Position numbers and translations under genes: made by a program. Under the pieces are notes generated by a model. That model ran no database searches and was not told the DNA's origin. It was given only the letters and a program-made list of their open reading frames with translations. DNA of 64,000 bases from assembly GCA_963921195.1 (NCBI GenBank), contig OY992536.1, positions 108,216,778-108,280,777 on the forward strand, in the 5' to 3' direction. Numbering within the stretch: the first letter of the stretch is position 1; each line of letters begins with the position of its first letter. This document shows positions 11,403 to 23,000 of the stretch, in pieces. The stretch is from Pegoplata infirma. Its lineage: Eukaryota; Arthropoda; Insecta; Diptera; Anthomyiidae.

Positions 11403-12918
11403 TATATGAACATTTCCATTTAACTTTTGATTTTAAGGTTTAAAAAATATTAAAATTTTTTTTGAAGGCACATCAAAATCGTTTTGTACGCGTATAAACA
11501 TGCATTTAGTTAGTTAAAATCCGTTCGCGTGAAGAACTTTCAGCTGACGGCGCGAAAGTTATGGTGGTTTAAAGATTTTATTTGAAAACCAAAAGTCTGA
11601 AAATTACAATTATTATTAGAATTTAACAAAATTAACGTGAATTAATGTTTCATACTATCCCCAACACAAATTAGTTACATTATATCCATTAACGTGGATT
11701 TATAAAGATATTTTCCCGTTAAAAGTTAGTTTTTAAAAGTTGTTATTTTGAAGCTTGTTATGCAATTTACGCGAAATCTAAAGATGATGGACCAAATTAA
11801 AGACCATATTCGTGTTTAGCACCCCCAAATTAGTTAAGAAACTTGTGCATTTTGCTAAATTGTGAATTTTTAAAAGTGACGCAGTTTCTGAATAATGAAA
11901 TTTTGAGGGATGCATTAAATCCACAATCTTCAAAATTTTTGAATGCCGTTCAGTTTTGGGATAAAGCTTCATAAGTACTAGCAATTGCCATTTACAGAAA
12001 TTAATTTCTATTAGCGGTTTGGGTGTGCCCTGGCGGTTTATCTGGAGACAAAATTGGCGCATTTTCAGCGTACAGTTACATTTAGTCCCAATTTTTGCAT
12101 ACGATCCATAATAAGCATTACAAGCAATCGTCTGACGGGTATATCTTAAATCTAAATTCTTTATACGTGAAAATACAAGCAAAAGTTTAAAATCGTGAAA
12201 TGTCAGATTTTTGCAAAATTTTTTCTAATCAAAATTTTAGCACGCTATATCGATTTTATTATAAAAAATCAAAAAATATTTGGATCACGCGATGTGCTGG
12301 CCACTTTTAAGTAATATTGCGAATGTGCCTCGCAAAAAAGTGGATTTTTGATGACTTTCACGTTTTGTCTCTCAACCTTTGTCTAGCTAGTACTCTGCTC
12401 CTATTGAGGGCACATTCATGAGACTGGTTTTAGACTGTAGCCAATTACGACAGCTATCATTCTTTGTATTAGCTTTTGAAAAGTATTAAGCGGCGCAAAT
12501 TTGCTGATAAAAAAACGACGAAAAATTGAAAATGAAGAAATTTTAATTTCAAACCGTTACCACCAAATAACTTTTTTATTATTGATGGCACATCAAATTC
12601 ATAAATACATCTTTTTTGAACAAGTATAGGGACCATATATTCTAAATCTTCGAAGAATACGTTGGACGGCGCAAGTACAATTGGCCAAAGAGTACATAAT
12701 TTTTATGAAATTTCAATCGACTTTTCCACATTTCGGAAGTTTGGTTGTCGCTAACTACCGCAAATTAAGATTTTTGGCCTTATGTGTTTGCAAGCTAATT
12801 GCATTAGAAGTCCTTTATGCATTTCTATCAGTAGATAGATATTTTAATGCAAACAAAAAATGTTTTTGCCAAAAAACCAAAATTTCAAAGAAATGAAAAG
12901 TTAAATGGAAATGTCCAT
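11403..12918. mobile_element. TIR element of unknown family
   Basis: The left end, ATGAACATTTCCATTTAAC, is mirrored at the right end (12889-12918; ATGGACATTTCCATTTAAC after reverse complement). The interior is about 1.5 kb with GGCACATCAAA words near both ends (about 11467 and 12580). No recognisable transposase is present. An open frame of 134 codons on the - strand (12182-11778) has no motif I know, and I do not call it a gene. It lies at the 3' limit of the LINE. Confidence 0.5.
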
Positions 12919-13405
12919 ATATTCTAGTTGAATTACAAAAAAAAACTGTTATTTTACAAAAAATATGTTATACGAGGATTTATGTCCCGGAAAATTTTTT
13001 TTTTATTGAAAAATATTTTAAAAAAATTTTACAAAATTTTGAAAAATTTATTACGAGGATTCTAGTTAATTTACAAAAAAAACAGTTATTTTACAAATAT
13101 GATTTTATTACGAGGATTTATGTTGTTTAACAAAAAAAAATTATTTTGTAAATTTACTATTTTAGTTTGTAAATTTATCATTTTTTAAAGATATTTACCA
13201 TTTTTTCTTGTAAGTTTACCATTTTTTTTTATTTTTCCGGTTTAAAACCAATATTTTTACCAATAAAATTGGTTATTTTACCAATTTTTGGCACATTCAA
13301 TATTACGAGGAAATCCTTGTAATTTTACCTACCTCCTATTTTACGAGAATAGCCTAGCAAAATCACGAGATTTTTTGGTAACTTTACAAGGTTTTTTTTT
13401 TAGTG

Positions 13406-13545
13406 TAAGACATTTTTCGTATAGAAAAGGTCACAGATGCTGAGAGATTTTCCGTAACAGATTCTAAGACAGTTTTCGTATAGAAAAAGTCATAGTCTTT
13501 GAGACAAATTTTGTATAGAAAAAATCTAAGGTTCTGTACAAATTC
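13406..13545 (+). repeat. Hairpin minisatellite A1 (right part)
   Basis: This continues the array at 1360-2140 after the 11.3-kb E1 insertion. Units are AGACATTTTTCGTATAGAAAA with degenerate TCACAGATGCTGAGAG-type dyads. About four units remain before unique sequence resumes. Confidence 0.8.
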
Positions 13546-13554
13546 TTACATTGC

Positions 13555-13735
13555 TTCCACAAAATAGGAAAATGATTTCATATAAAATTGACCTCCTGAT
13601 TCAAAAACTATAATCTAAATTTTTCTGCCATGTTCCGTTTTCGAGATATTCGAGTTTGAACATTTTGTCAGGCGAATATCTTGAACGCGAATATCTCGAA
13701 AAAGGAACATGATAGAAAAATTAGGATTGCAGTGT
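13555..13735. repeat. Foldback fragment (GTTCCGTTTTCGAGATATTCG family)
   Basis: CATGTTCCGTTTTCGAGATA is followed about 45 bp later by its near-inverse, ATATCTCGAAAAAGGAACATG. The same sequence, with the surrounding CCTCCTGATTC and AATAGGA words, is found at 31960-32150 and partly at 33000-33100. It is a dispersed repeat some 250 bp upstream of CRMP exon 1. Confidence 0.65.
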
Positions 13736-13992
13736 TTAGAAACAACGTAAGAATATGTAACAGTAGACCCCCAAAATTGCTAAATTATTGGTTCTTGGAC
13801 TTAGCAATAATTACGCAACTAGTTAGCAGCTACTTTAAACCTAACTTGTTGAATAGTTTTTTCTCCTCGAGAGTTATTACGATAATTTCGCATCTAGTAT
13901 TACGATAATTTCGCAAATAATATTTTTTTGTATTTAATCCACTAATAACCAATAATATTTCCCCTTTTTAATTACAGTTCAAATCGTAAAAT

Positions 13993-14040
13993 ATGTCTAC
14001 CAGTCCAAAGCCAGTGAAAAAAGTTCCCATTCATTTACAG
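13993..14040 (+). CDS. CRMP: CRMP exon 1 coding part
   Basis: Sixteen codons, [16 protein letters not shown], ending phase 0 before GTAATAG. The exon itself starts at 13978 after TTAATTACAG and has 15 nt of 5' UTR before the ATG. The context, AAAAT before ATG, is acceptable for a fly start. No in-frame ATG lies upstream within the exon. Confidence 0.93.
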
Positions 14041-17000
14041 GTAATAGCCCAAACTCTACATTTTTGCTTAAACTTGAATTAAAATAAAAAAAATATATTT
14101 TTGATTCCCTAAAGAGTGCTCAAAATCGTGTTTATATCAAAAATGGCCAGATAGTAAATCATGACCGAACATTTCATGCCGATGTATATATTGAAGATGG
14201 TATAATTAAGTAAGTTTTTCTTGTTTCGATTCATTAGGAATATCAAATTTCTAAGTTCTCTTGCCTTTTTCTTTATAAAGATTTGTTGGTCCAGCATCAG
14301 AAATTAATATTCCCGGCGGTGTTCGTGTAGTAGATGCTAATGGTAAATTGATTTTACCAGGTGGCGTTGATCCTCATACACATTTTCAAATGAAATTCGA
14401 TGGTTCGGTAACGGTAGATGATTTTTATCATGGCACTAAAGCAGCCATAGCTGGAGGAACCACCACTATAAGTAGGTTACAGAGATCATTATTAAGGGCT
14501 CGTTAGTCAACTGGTAAAGTAATCAAGTAACAAGTACTCACTAGATTTTTTACGTGACAATAAAAATGCATTAGATTTTCACGTAACATATTTCTTCGTT
14601 CAGTAATCGTTTACATGTATTGCCATATGACAAAAACGAACAGCTGATTTGCTACTGCGACTTTTGTTGCGTTACCAGTTGAGTAACGAGCCCTTTATTA
14701 TATTAATATTCTTAAATTTTTGTATTTTCCATTTACAGTTGATTTTGTTTTACCCGAAAAGGGAAAATCCCTAGTCGAAGCTTATGATACATGGCGTTCT
14801 TGGGCTGATCCCAAGGTGTGCTGTGATTATGCTCTTCATATGGGTCTTACATGGTGGTCGAAATCTGTATCAGATGAAATGAAAATAATGTGCGATGAAT
14901 TGGGTATAAATTCATTTAAAATGTATATGGCCTATAAGGGCATATGCCAGCTAAATGATACGGAAATGTTAAATGCTTTAGAACGCATTCGGGAATTGGG
15001 TGCATTGGCTCAGGTATTTTTTTTTTTCTACTTATAAATAAATTGTTCTCACTTCTTTAGTCACTGAAATGATATTTTTAAGGTCCATGCTGAAAATGGC
15101 GACATAATTGCTAAAAATGTGAAAAAACTTTTGTCTTCCGGTGTTACTGGACCTGAAGGTCATGAACTTTCCAGGCAAGAAGAAGTTGAAGCCGAGGCTG
15201 TTAATCGTGCGTGTATATTGGCACATCAGGTAATTTTTAAAAAAAGAACCCATTTTTCTATAACACATTTACACTATGGAAAACTAAACAAGTTACATAT
15301 CGAGAGCGAATATTCAAAACTTGCTATCTGCATAATGAACATTTTTTAGAAGATTAAAAAGAACTGTTATTTTTAGGCAATTCTAAGAGTTATTATTAAA
15401 TTTTTTTCTACAATATAATTAAAAACAATTGTTTTTTAAATAATATTTCAGTAAAAAAATTTAATATAAATAATTCAGTAAACACATTTCTATCGAAAAC
15501 TCTCTTTTGAAAATATTGCAGATAGCAAGTTTTGAATATTCGCCCTCAATATGTAAGTATTTTTATTTAATTTGGTTCTGGAAAATTGTAAAAAGAAGTT
15601 CTTGAAAACTTGAACTGTACATAATAAATAACATTCCATTTTGACCAATTACACACCTTCTACAGATGTTTGTAGATTCCTAAAAGATCAATTGTAATTC
15701 GAAAATACTACTTGAGCTAAAACACACCAATTCAACCGATGAGTTGACCTCACCTCCTCCAAATTTAATGAAATTCAGTACTGGGTTTAACTTTAACAAA
15801 AAAAAAGTGCCAATTTTTCAGGATTCTGGTTTTTCCAGTTTCGTGATATGGGCTCTTGAAAATTGGGAAAATCGTATATATTTGACAAAAGTGTTCTGAC
15901 ATAAATAAAGATATCTCAAAAAGTAATAATGATAAAGATCTCGTTCAGGTTTCAAATAATAGGTAATGAGACAGCCTTTAAAATGGCGTTCACGTAATAA
16001 CGATGTATTTCTCTAATAACACAGCCTTAAAAATGACATTCACAATGATTTTCTTCTGAAAAAGGTCAAAGGTCATTGTTTTAACCTTAAATTTTGGAGA
16101 GCTATATCTCAAAAAACAATATTTTTAAAATTTTCGAAAAAATAAATGTTATTAAGGATCACCTAAACTACTTAAGTTTAAATTTTCAGGATGGAAACTT
16201 CATTGAAACTTTTAATATTAATAGAAAAGTAGTAACAGGTAAGAAAAAACGGTGTATTTTCCCTTAGAAAAAAATATTTATTTTGTCCTTGAGATTCTGG
16301 TACCAAAGTTCACTTTTCTGAATGTTTTTGACGTGGTGAGTTTAAATATGACCTTTGAACTGACCTATCTCTATTAATTTTCGAGATATCTGCACATAAA
16401 TGTGTGAATATACACCGCTTTTTCTTACCTGTCACTATGTTTCCTTTAATATTAAAAGTTCCAATGAAGCCTCCATCCTGAAAATTTAAACTTAAGTAGT
16501 AAAGGTGATACGCAATAACATATATTTTTTTTTTCAAAATTTTAAAAATATCGTTTTTTGAGATATAGCTCTCCAAAAATTAAGGTTAAAACAATGACCT
16601 TTGACCTTTTTTATAAGAAAATCTTTGTGAATGTCATTTTAAAGGCTGTCTTATTAGAGAAATACATCGTTATTACTTTTTTAGAGATCTATATTTATGT
16701 TAGAACACTTTTGCAAAAATATAAGATTTTCACAATTTTTAAGACCCCATATCTCGGAAAGAAAAACAAAATTTTAGCACTACAATTTTTTTGTAAGGGT
16801 TCAACTATATTCCAAGTTTCCCTACATTCGAAAGGGGTTAGGTCAAAAATGCTACTTTTTTCGGTTGAATTGAGCTGTTTTTACTCACTTGTAATTCGAA
16901 GATTCCATTTATTATTTGAAGATTCTACTTGTAATTCGAAGATTATATTTGTAATTCGTGGATTCCATTTGTAATTCGAAGATTCCAATTGTAATTCGTT

Positions 17001-20000
17001 AAAGATCAATTGTAATTCGTAAAAATTTGTAATTCGAAAAGGATCAATTGAAATTCGTAAAATATCAATTGTAATTCGAAAAAGATCAGTTGTAATTCGT
17101 AAAAGATCAATTTTAATTCGTAAAAGATCAATTGTAATTCGAAGATTCCAATTGTAATTCGAAAAATATCAACGGAAATTCAGTTGATATTTTTCGAATT
17201 ACAAATGGAATCTTCGAATTACAAATTATATCTTCGAACTACAAATGAAATCTACGAATTACAAGTAGAATCTTCGAATCACAATTGATCTTTTACGAAT
17301 TACATCTGTAAATGGTGTAGACACTACATGCACCGCCAGGTGCCCCTATTATTATACGGTTATTAGGGTCATTTGAGCTTAATTATAAAGGGACGTTTAT
17401 ATGGGGGCTAGGTAGAAGCATGGGCCGATTTTTTTTCCAATTTCTATAGCCTTCGGTCAAAAGAAGCTAAATTTACAAATTTCATAGAAGTCAATTGATA
17501 ATTGCTACCTGTATCGTGCTCACAACTTTTACATGGACAGACGGACGGACGGACATCGCTAAATCGTCTCAGAAAGCGATTCTGAGGCGATAGGTTCACT
17601 TGAAGGTGTGTCTTGGACCAATATTTCAGATAGTTACAAACATCAGCACAAACTCATTACGCCCTGTACCACAGAGTGGTGTAGGGTATAAAAATATTTG
17701 GGATTTTTTCACAAAAAGTACCAGCTCTCTTTTGTCTGCTGCTAAAGTTTTTTTTTATCTGAAAGGCAACACCACTTACAAGGAAGGTCTTTCACAGGGC
17801 ACCCACCAATTGTCCTGAAATTTAAATATGGGAATAAGGGGGGGAAAAAAAGAGTTACCTACTTTTTTTAGCTGCCCAATCTCAAATTTAGAAAACGGTT
17901 TCCACCTTTTGAAAAAATAAGGGCTTTCGGGGAAGTCCGTATAAAAGCCGGACTAACAGGAATTTCGCCATACGAAAAAATACGGGTCAGCTTAATTTCG
18001 ATAGAGATTATTATATATGATTTTGGCGGTCGATTATACATTTTTGACAACAACGAACTTAATGAAGTCGAATTTGGACACGACCGATACACCATTGGAT
18101 AGGCCTTCAAAAAACCTTTCGAGCTGTAAAAAATGTTCATATAGTTTCTTTTGAAGAAATGGGAAAAATCCTCAAAAAGCCAAAAAAATCCCGTTTCTCC
18201 CCCTCCCTTTTGACCCGCTAAATGTGAGATTGGGCAGCTAAGAAAAAATATGTAACTCTGATTTTCCTCCCCTCTTTCCTATATGCAAGTTTCAGAATAT
18301 TCGGTGGGTGCCCTGTGAAACCCCTTCCTTGTTAGATGAAGCCGCGCATGGATCCCCTATGAATCGTTCCGATATCTTCATATGTCCCCACCTATTATGT
18401 TTTCTACACTCAAAATAAATTCTCTGTCCAATCAGCAGAAAAATCTGCTGAAAATACACCCATTATGAGCCATATGAGAAATCTGCTGATTTTAGCAGAC
18501 ACGGTTTGCTAAATATCTGTCATAAGAGGTGAATAAATATAACAAGAAAAAAAAAAAAAAACATACGCCGCCAGCCAGCATCGAACTCGCCACCTTCCTA
18601 TTTGAAAGTACACTTCTTAACCACTACGCTACGGAAGCTTATACTTTTATCTGGCGTTTTAGTTATTAAATATGTATGTTGTTCGACAGCATAGAAATCT
18701 GATTTTAGCAGAAATATCTGCTGATTTTAGCAGAAAAATCTGCTGATTTTAGCAGAACAATCTGCTGATTTGAGCAGAATAATCTGCTGATTTCAGTAGA
18801 ACAATCTGCTGATTTCAGCAGAGCAATCTACTGATTTCAGCAGAACAATCTGTTCTGCTTTTTTTTATATAAAAAATTTTCTTGAAAAAATAATGAAATT
18901 CAGCAAACAAAATCAGTATAAACATAGTAAAATGTCTGTTATTTTCTTAAACTGAATGACAGAGATTTTAGTAAAAATATCCTTCTCAGCAGAACAATCT
19001 GCTAAAAGATTGCTAATTCAAATTAAAAATCAGATTTTTTGACAGAGTTTTTCTTTTGAGTGTAGTTCCGTCAGCCGAGTGACACTTCTTATCGCATTCT
19101 CCATTACAGATATATGTAAAGGTAGTATGTTTAGCATAGCATAAGTTGGACAGGAATGGAGGCCAAACGATTTACTTTGTCCAGTAAAGATCTGGCCTTG
19201 TTTCACCTATGGCCACCAAACCAGAGCGTTACAAGTAATCATTGGTGTTACACTCACAAGAAATGACAAATAGATCATGTGAAGCTTAAGCCCCATGTAC
19301 TTCCAAATATCTTTTGACAGGCGTATCATAACGGGCGCACCCTTGTATGTCAGAAATGTGAACATTCACAAGGACTTAAATATTCAGTTAGGTAGAGAAG
19401 AGTTTATAACCATCAGAATAAAATACGAAAAAAAGCTTGGCAACCATTCAAACCCATTGGTGAGAGACCTTACTCGGACCTAAACGCACACCAGACTGCA
19501 ACGTGCAGACTTACCGCCCATTTAATTAGGATGCCCGTTTTTCAAAATGGCTACTACTTTTGTAAGATTTATTCACTTATCGTTGGGCCAAAAATAGGCA
19601 GATTTAATAATCTGGAAAATAAAGTATTTAAAAAAAATGTTTTTGTTGAGACATTTTTTTCAGTCGGAAAGTCTCACTTTGGTCATTCTTGCTCCTACGA
19701 AAGGTATTTAAAAAAAAACACAAAAGAAAATATTCCAAAGACGTTAAAAAAGAAACAATTTAAATGAAACAAAAATCCCCGGGAATTCCCGCTCTATTTT
19801 CAGAGAATTAAAATGTTGGGAATTCCTATAAAAACTCCAATTCTATTGTAAGAACTTTATTTTTTTATATTATTAACCTTGTAAAAAATTTATTTACCTA
19901 TTATAATTTTTTTAATTTATTTTTAATTTTGTTTTCCCCCATTTAACACACTGTAAATACTTTGATACCCTACTGCACTATTTATACGTATTAAATTATA

Positions 20001-23000
20001 ATACCTTGTATGCCAACATTTGTGTATAATCAAATTCGAAAAGATGGATTGTCCTTTGTATGTCGTTCATGTTATGAGTAAATCGGCGGGCATTGAACTT
20101 GCCAGAGCACGTGTACGTTATAGAAGTCGTCAATTAATATATGGTGAAACGCTAGCCGCTGGTTTAGGTACTGATGGTACACGTTGTCTGCATGTGTGTT
20201 TCCATGATGCAGCCGCTCATGTAATGGCTCCACCATTGAGACCCGATCCCACGACACCTGAGTTTATGATGAAATTGTTGGCAAAGTAAGTTGTGGAAAG
20301 AGGTTTATAATATTAACGTTTGTATTGGTTTTGGAATGGGAAATACTAAAATCTGTATGTTGGGTTGATTTAAATTTGTAACTAATATATTTTAAGGTTT
20401 TCCCATTAAACACACACACATTACACTGTTCTCATTTGTTTTCTTGTCTTTTGTACTAATCATAACCTTAAAAATGTATAAATTTATTTGTGTCGCTTTA
20501 GATGAAAGCTCCGCTTTATGTAACACACATTACCACTAAATCATCTGCTGAAATTATTGGCCGTGCTAGACGCAGTGGTTATTGTGTATTCGGTGAAACT
20601 TTGGCCAGTTCTATTGGTCGTTGCATGCATGGTGTACCTAAGCAGGATCGCTTATATTATATCACTAGTCCTCCAATACGTGAATCTCCAGAAACGCCAA
20701 GATCACTTATGAAGTCATTGGCGTAGTAAGTATTTTGTTCATATTGTATAAGTTCCACTACTTCCCAATTGCTTTCATTAAAAAAATCATTGTTTATTCG
20801 TTTTGTGTTCATTTTTGTTCTAATTTTATTTCCCGGGTAATCGGGTATTTTTTGGATATAAAATATTTCATTCATGAAATCATATTGGGGTATCGTAGTT
20901 TTATGATTTCGTTGAATTAAAACCTACATGTTTTAAGAAAATCCTGTTGCTCGGCTGTTTATACTATTACAATTGAGCAGTACTTCTGTTACAATATGTT
21001 CAGCAAAATAAAACATCTGAGATTTTCGGAGTTTAGTTTAGTTCTTTGACGGGAACTTTTTTCGCTAGTTCGATTTTGCCCATTTTCGATTTTAGCTAGC
21101 ATATGACCATAAGAAACATTAGGGCAAAACTGCAGGAACTGAGCTCTTTTGGTTTGGATTGCATCATGTCCTCCATAGAGGGACATACGGGTATCGCTTG
21201 AATGTCTTAGACTCGATCAAGGATCAAAAATATACTTTATGGATGATATAGAATCTGTAGACATCGTTCAAATAACTTATTAGGCGCTCATGAGACCATT
21301 CAAAAAGTTGGTAATGTCTGATTCTCCACCACTAAAATATCTTAAAATATATATTCACATTTCCTTAATTCTCCCTGGCTTCGCCATTCCAGTCACTTGA
21401 CTCCTGAGGTCCAATAAGTTGAGCTCTTCGCTGAAAACAACCACATGGTGTAGCTAGTTAATTATCCAACACGTATTCCGTGTGCTGAACGAAAGTTTTA
21501 TAATATTCTCGACCTTTGCCTCACTTCACACCCTGATAATTACAAAGTTGAGTTATTTGCGCCTCTCTGCAAGCCTTATCATTTCTGTGTCCTTTTCATA
21601 TTCGGCAATTTGTGTGCATCCCAGCCAGCGCCGAAAGACTCGGTATTTGTCTATGAAAAGGATTGTTGGTCTGATTGTGAGCTCAATGATTGCTTACGGC
21701 ATTTCAACTGGAACCACTGATTCAACACTATAAACTAAAACGGAATTCCATTAATGTCGCAAAGGCAAACTTAAAGTAGAGAGAACTAATAGCATGCATA
21801 ATCAGCAAAACGTTGTGGCTAACTTGAGATCAAGGGAAAACTAAATATCTACTAAAAATATTGGATTTGTATCAGACGCTAGTTGTAAACGAAGCGCTTC
21901 GCCAGGAGCAAATGAAACGATGGCAAGAAGTGGCAAGAGTTGATGATCCATTTCCGGTCAGACAAGCTTCAGTCCTTTGGATGATAACACGCGAATGGAT
22001 CTTAGGATATTGAAAAGATTTGCAAAGAATTTGAACGTGTTTAACTTGCACCCGGCAATTGGTGTGTATCCCAGCCAGCGCCGAGGCGCTTGGTATTTTT
22101 CTATGAAAAGGCTCGTTGGACAAGGCTCAATGATTGCCCACGGCATTTCAACTGGAACCACCGAACTGATCACTAACTGATCATTGTCTTAACGGCTTCC
22201 ATGCCAAAAATATTGGCCTTATTTTAGACACTAGTAGTAAAAGAAGCGCTTCGCCAGGAGTAGTTGAAACGATGGCAAGAAGTGGCAAGAGTTTACTAGT
22301 CAGATAAGCTTCGGTCCTTTGAACGATATTACGCGAATGAGTCTTGGGATATTGAAAAGATTCGCAATGGCTTTGAACGTGTTTTGTAGTATCGCTTTGG
22401 ACCAAGAGGTCTATGCGCGGTGTCAATCAGACAACACCGCCACCTAACCTAACCTAACCTAAAATATCTTAAAACTTATATTCACATTTTCATAACTCTT
22501 CCTGGCTTCGCCATTCCAGCCACACGACTCATATGGGCCAATACGTTGAGCTTTTCGCTGCACGCAACCACCTTGTGTAACTAGTGAAGTATCCAACACA
22601 TATTTCTTGTGTTGAAGGGAAGTTTCATAATATTCTCGACCTTTAACTAGCGGAATGACAAAACCCCAGTTACTATTCGGCTAAGTAAACGAGAGAGAAA
22701 TGAATGTGCCAAAGTACTTAGACGTGAAAAGTTTATTTACGAACAGCGTCTGCGTACTAAGGTCCTTGCAAGACCTTTTGCTGAATTATTAACAGAGTCA
22801 AGACTAATGCTAGTTCGTCTATTCTAACTCTTATAAGGAATGCCCAAATATTAACTGACCCGGTTCATAAAGCTAATTTTTTTGGTTGGGATTTTTGCAA
22901 GTAACTCATACTTGCCGATTAGCAATCAACCACTACCCGCACATAAAAAAGTATCCTATACTATGCACAAGATATTTTTCGGGCTCGTGCAGTAAAAAGG

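Larger units (their letters stand above)
2143..13405. mobile_element. TIR element E1 (TA target, CACTCAAAA end)
   Basis: The left end reads CACTCAAAAAAATAAAC and the right end, reverse-complemented, CACTAAAAAAAAAACC. TA flanks both ends (2141-2142 and 13406-13407), and joining the flanks rebuilds a minisatellite unit. The arms (2143-2387 and about 12921-13405) are rich in TTTTACAAG-like words, as in elements 58564-59047 and 61742-62287. The original element is probably well under 1 kb. Its present 11.3 kb comes from a LINE and other insertions. No transposase of its own is visible. Superfamily unknown. Confidence 0.7.
18407..19062 (-). mobile_element. TIR element E2 (TA target) with tRNA-like module
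   Basis: The ends are CACTCAAAATAAATTCTCTG and, inverted, CACTCAAAAGAAAAACTCTG, with TA on both sides (18405-18406 and 19063-19064). It is the same family as 50148-50737, in opposite orientation. It contains a tRNA-like stretch and an array of 22-bp hairpin units (AATCTGCTGATTTCAGCAGA plus AC). No transposase. Confidence 0.8.

Noticed and set aside
11778..12182. 134-codon open frame on the - strand
   Set aside because: No motif, AT-driven composition, lies inside a TIR element, no supporting splice or regulatory context.
14109..14297. Antisense 62-codon frame over CRMP exon 2
   Set aside because: Overlaps confirmed coding exons on the opposite strand with no motif.
16558..16974. 138-codon frame in CRMP intron 5
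   Set aside because: It lies in the arm of a foldback element and runs into its minisatellite; no domain.
21482..22426. Several 60-83 codon frames on both strands
   Set aside because: They fall in a duplicated repeat block, overlap each other in antisense and have no recognised domain.
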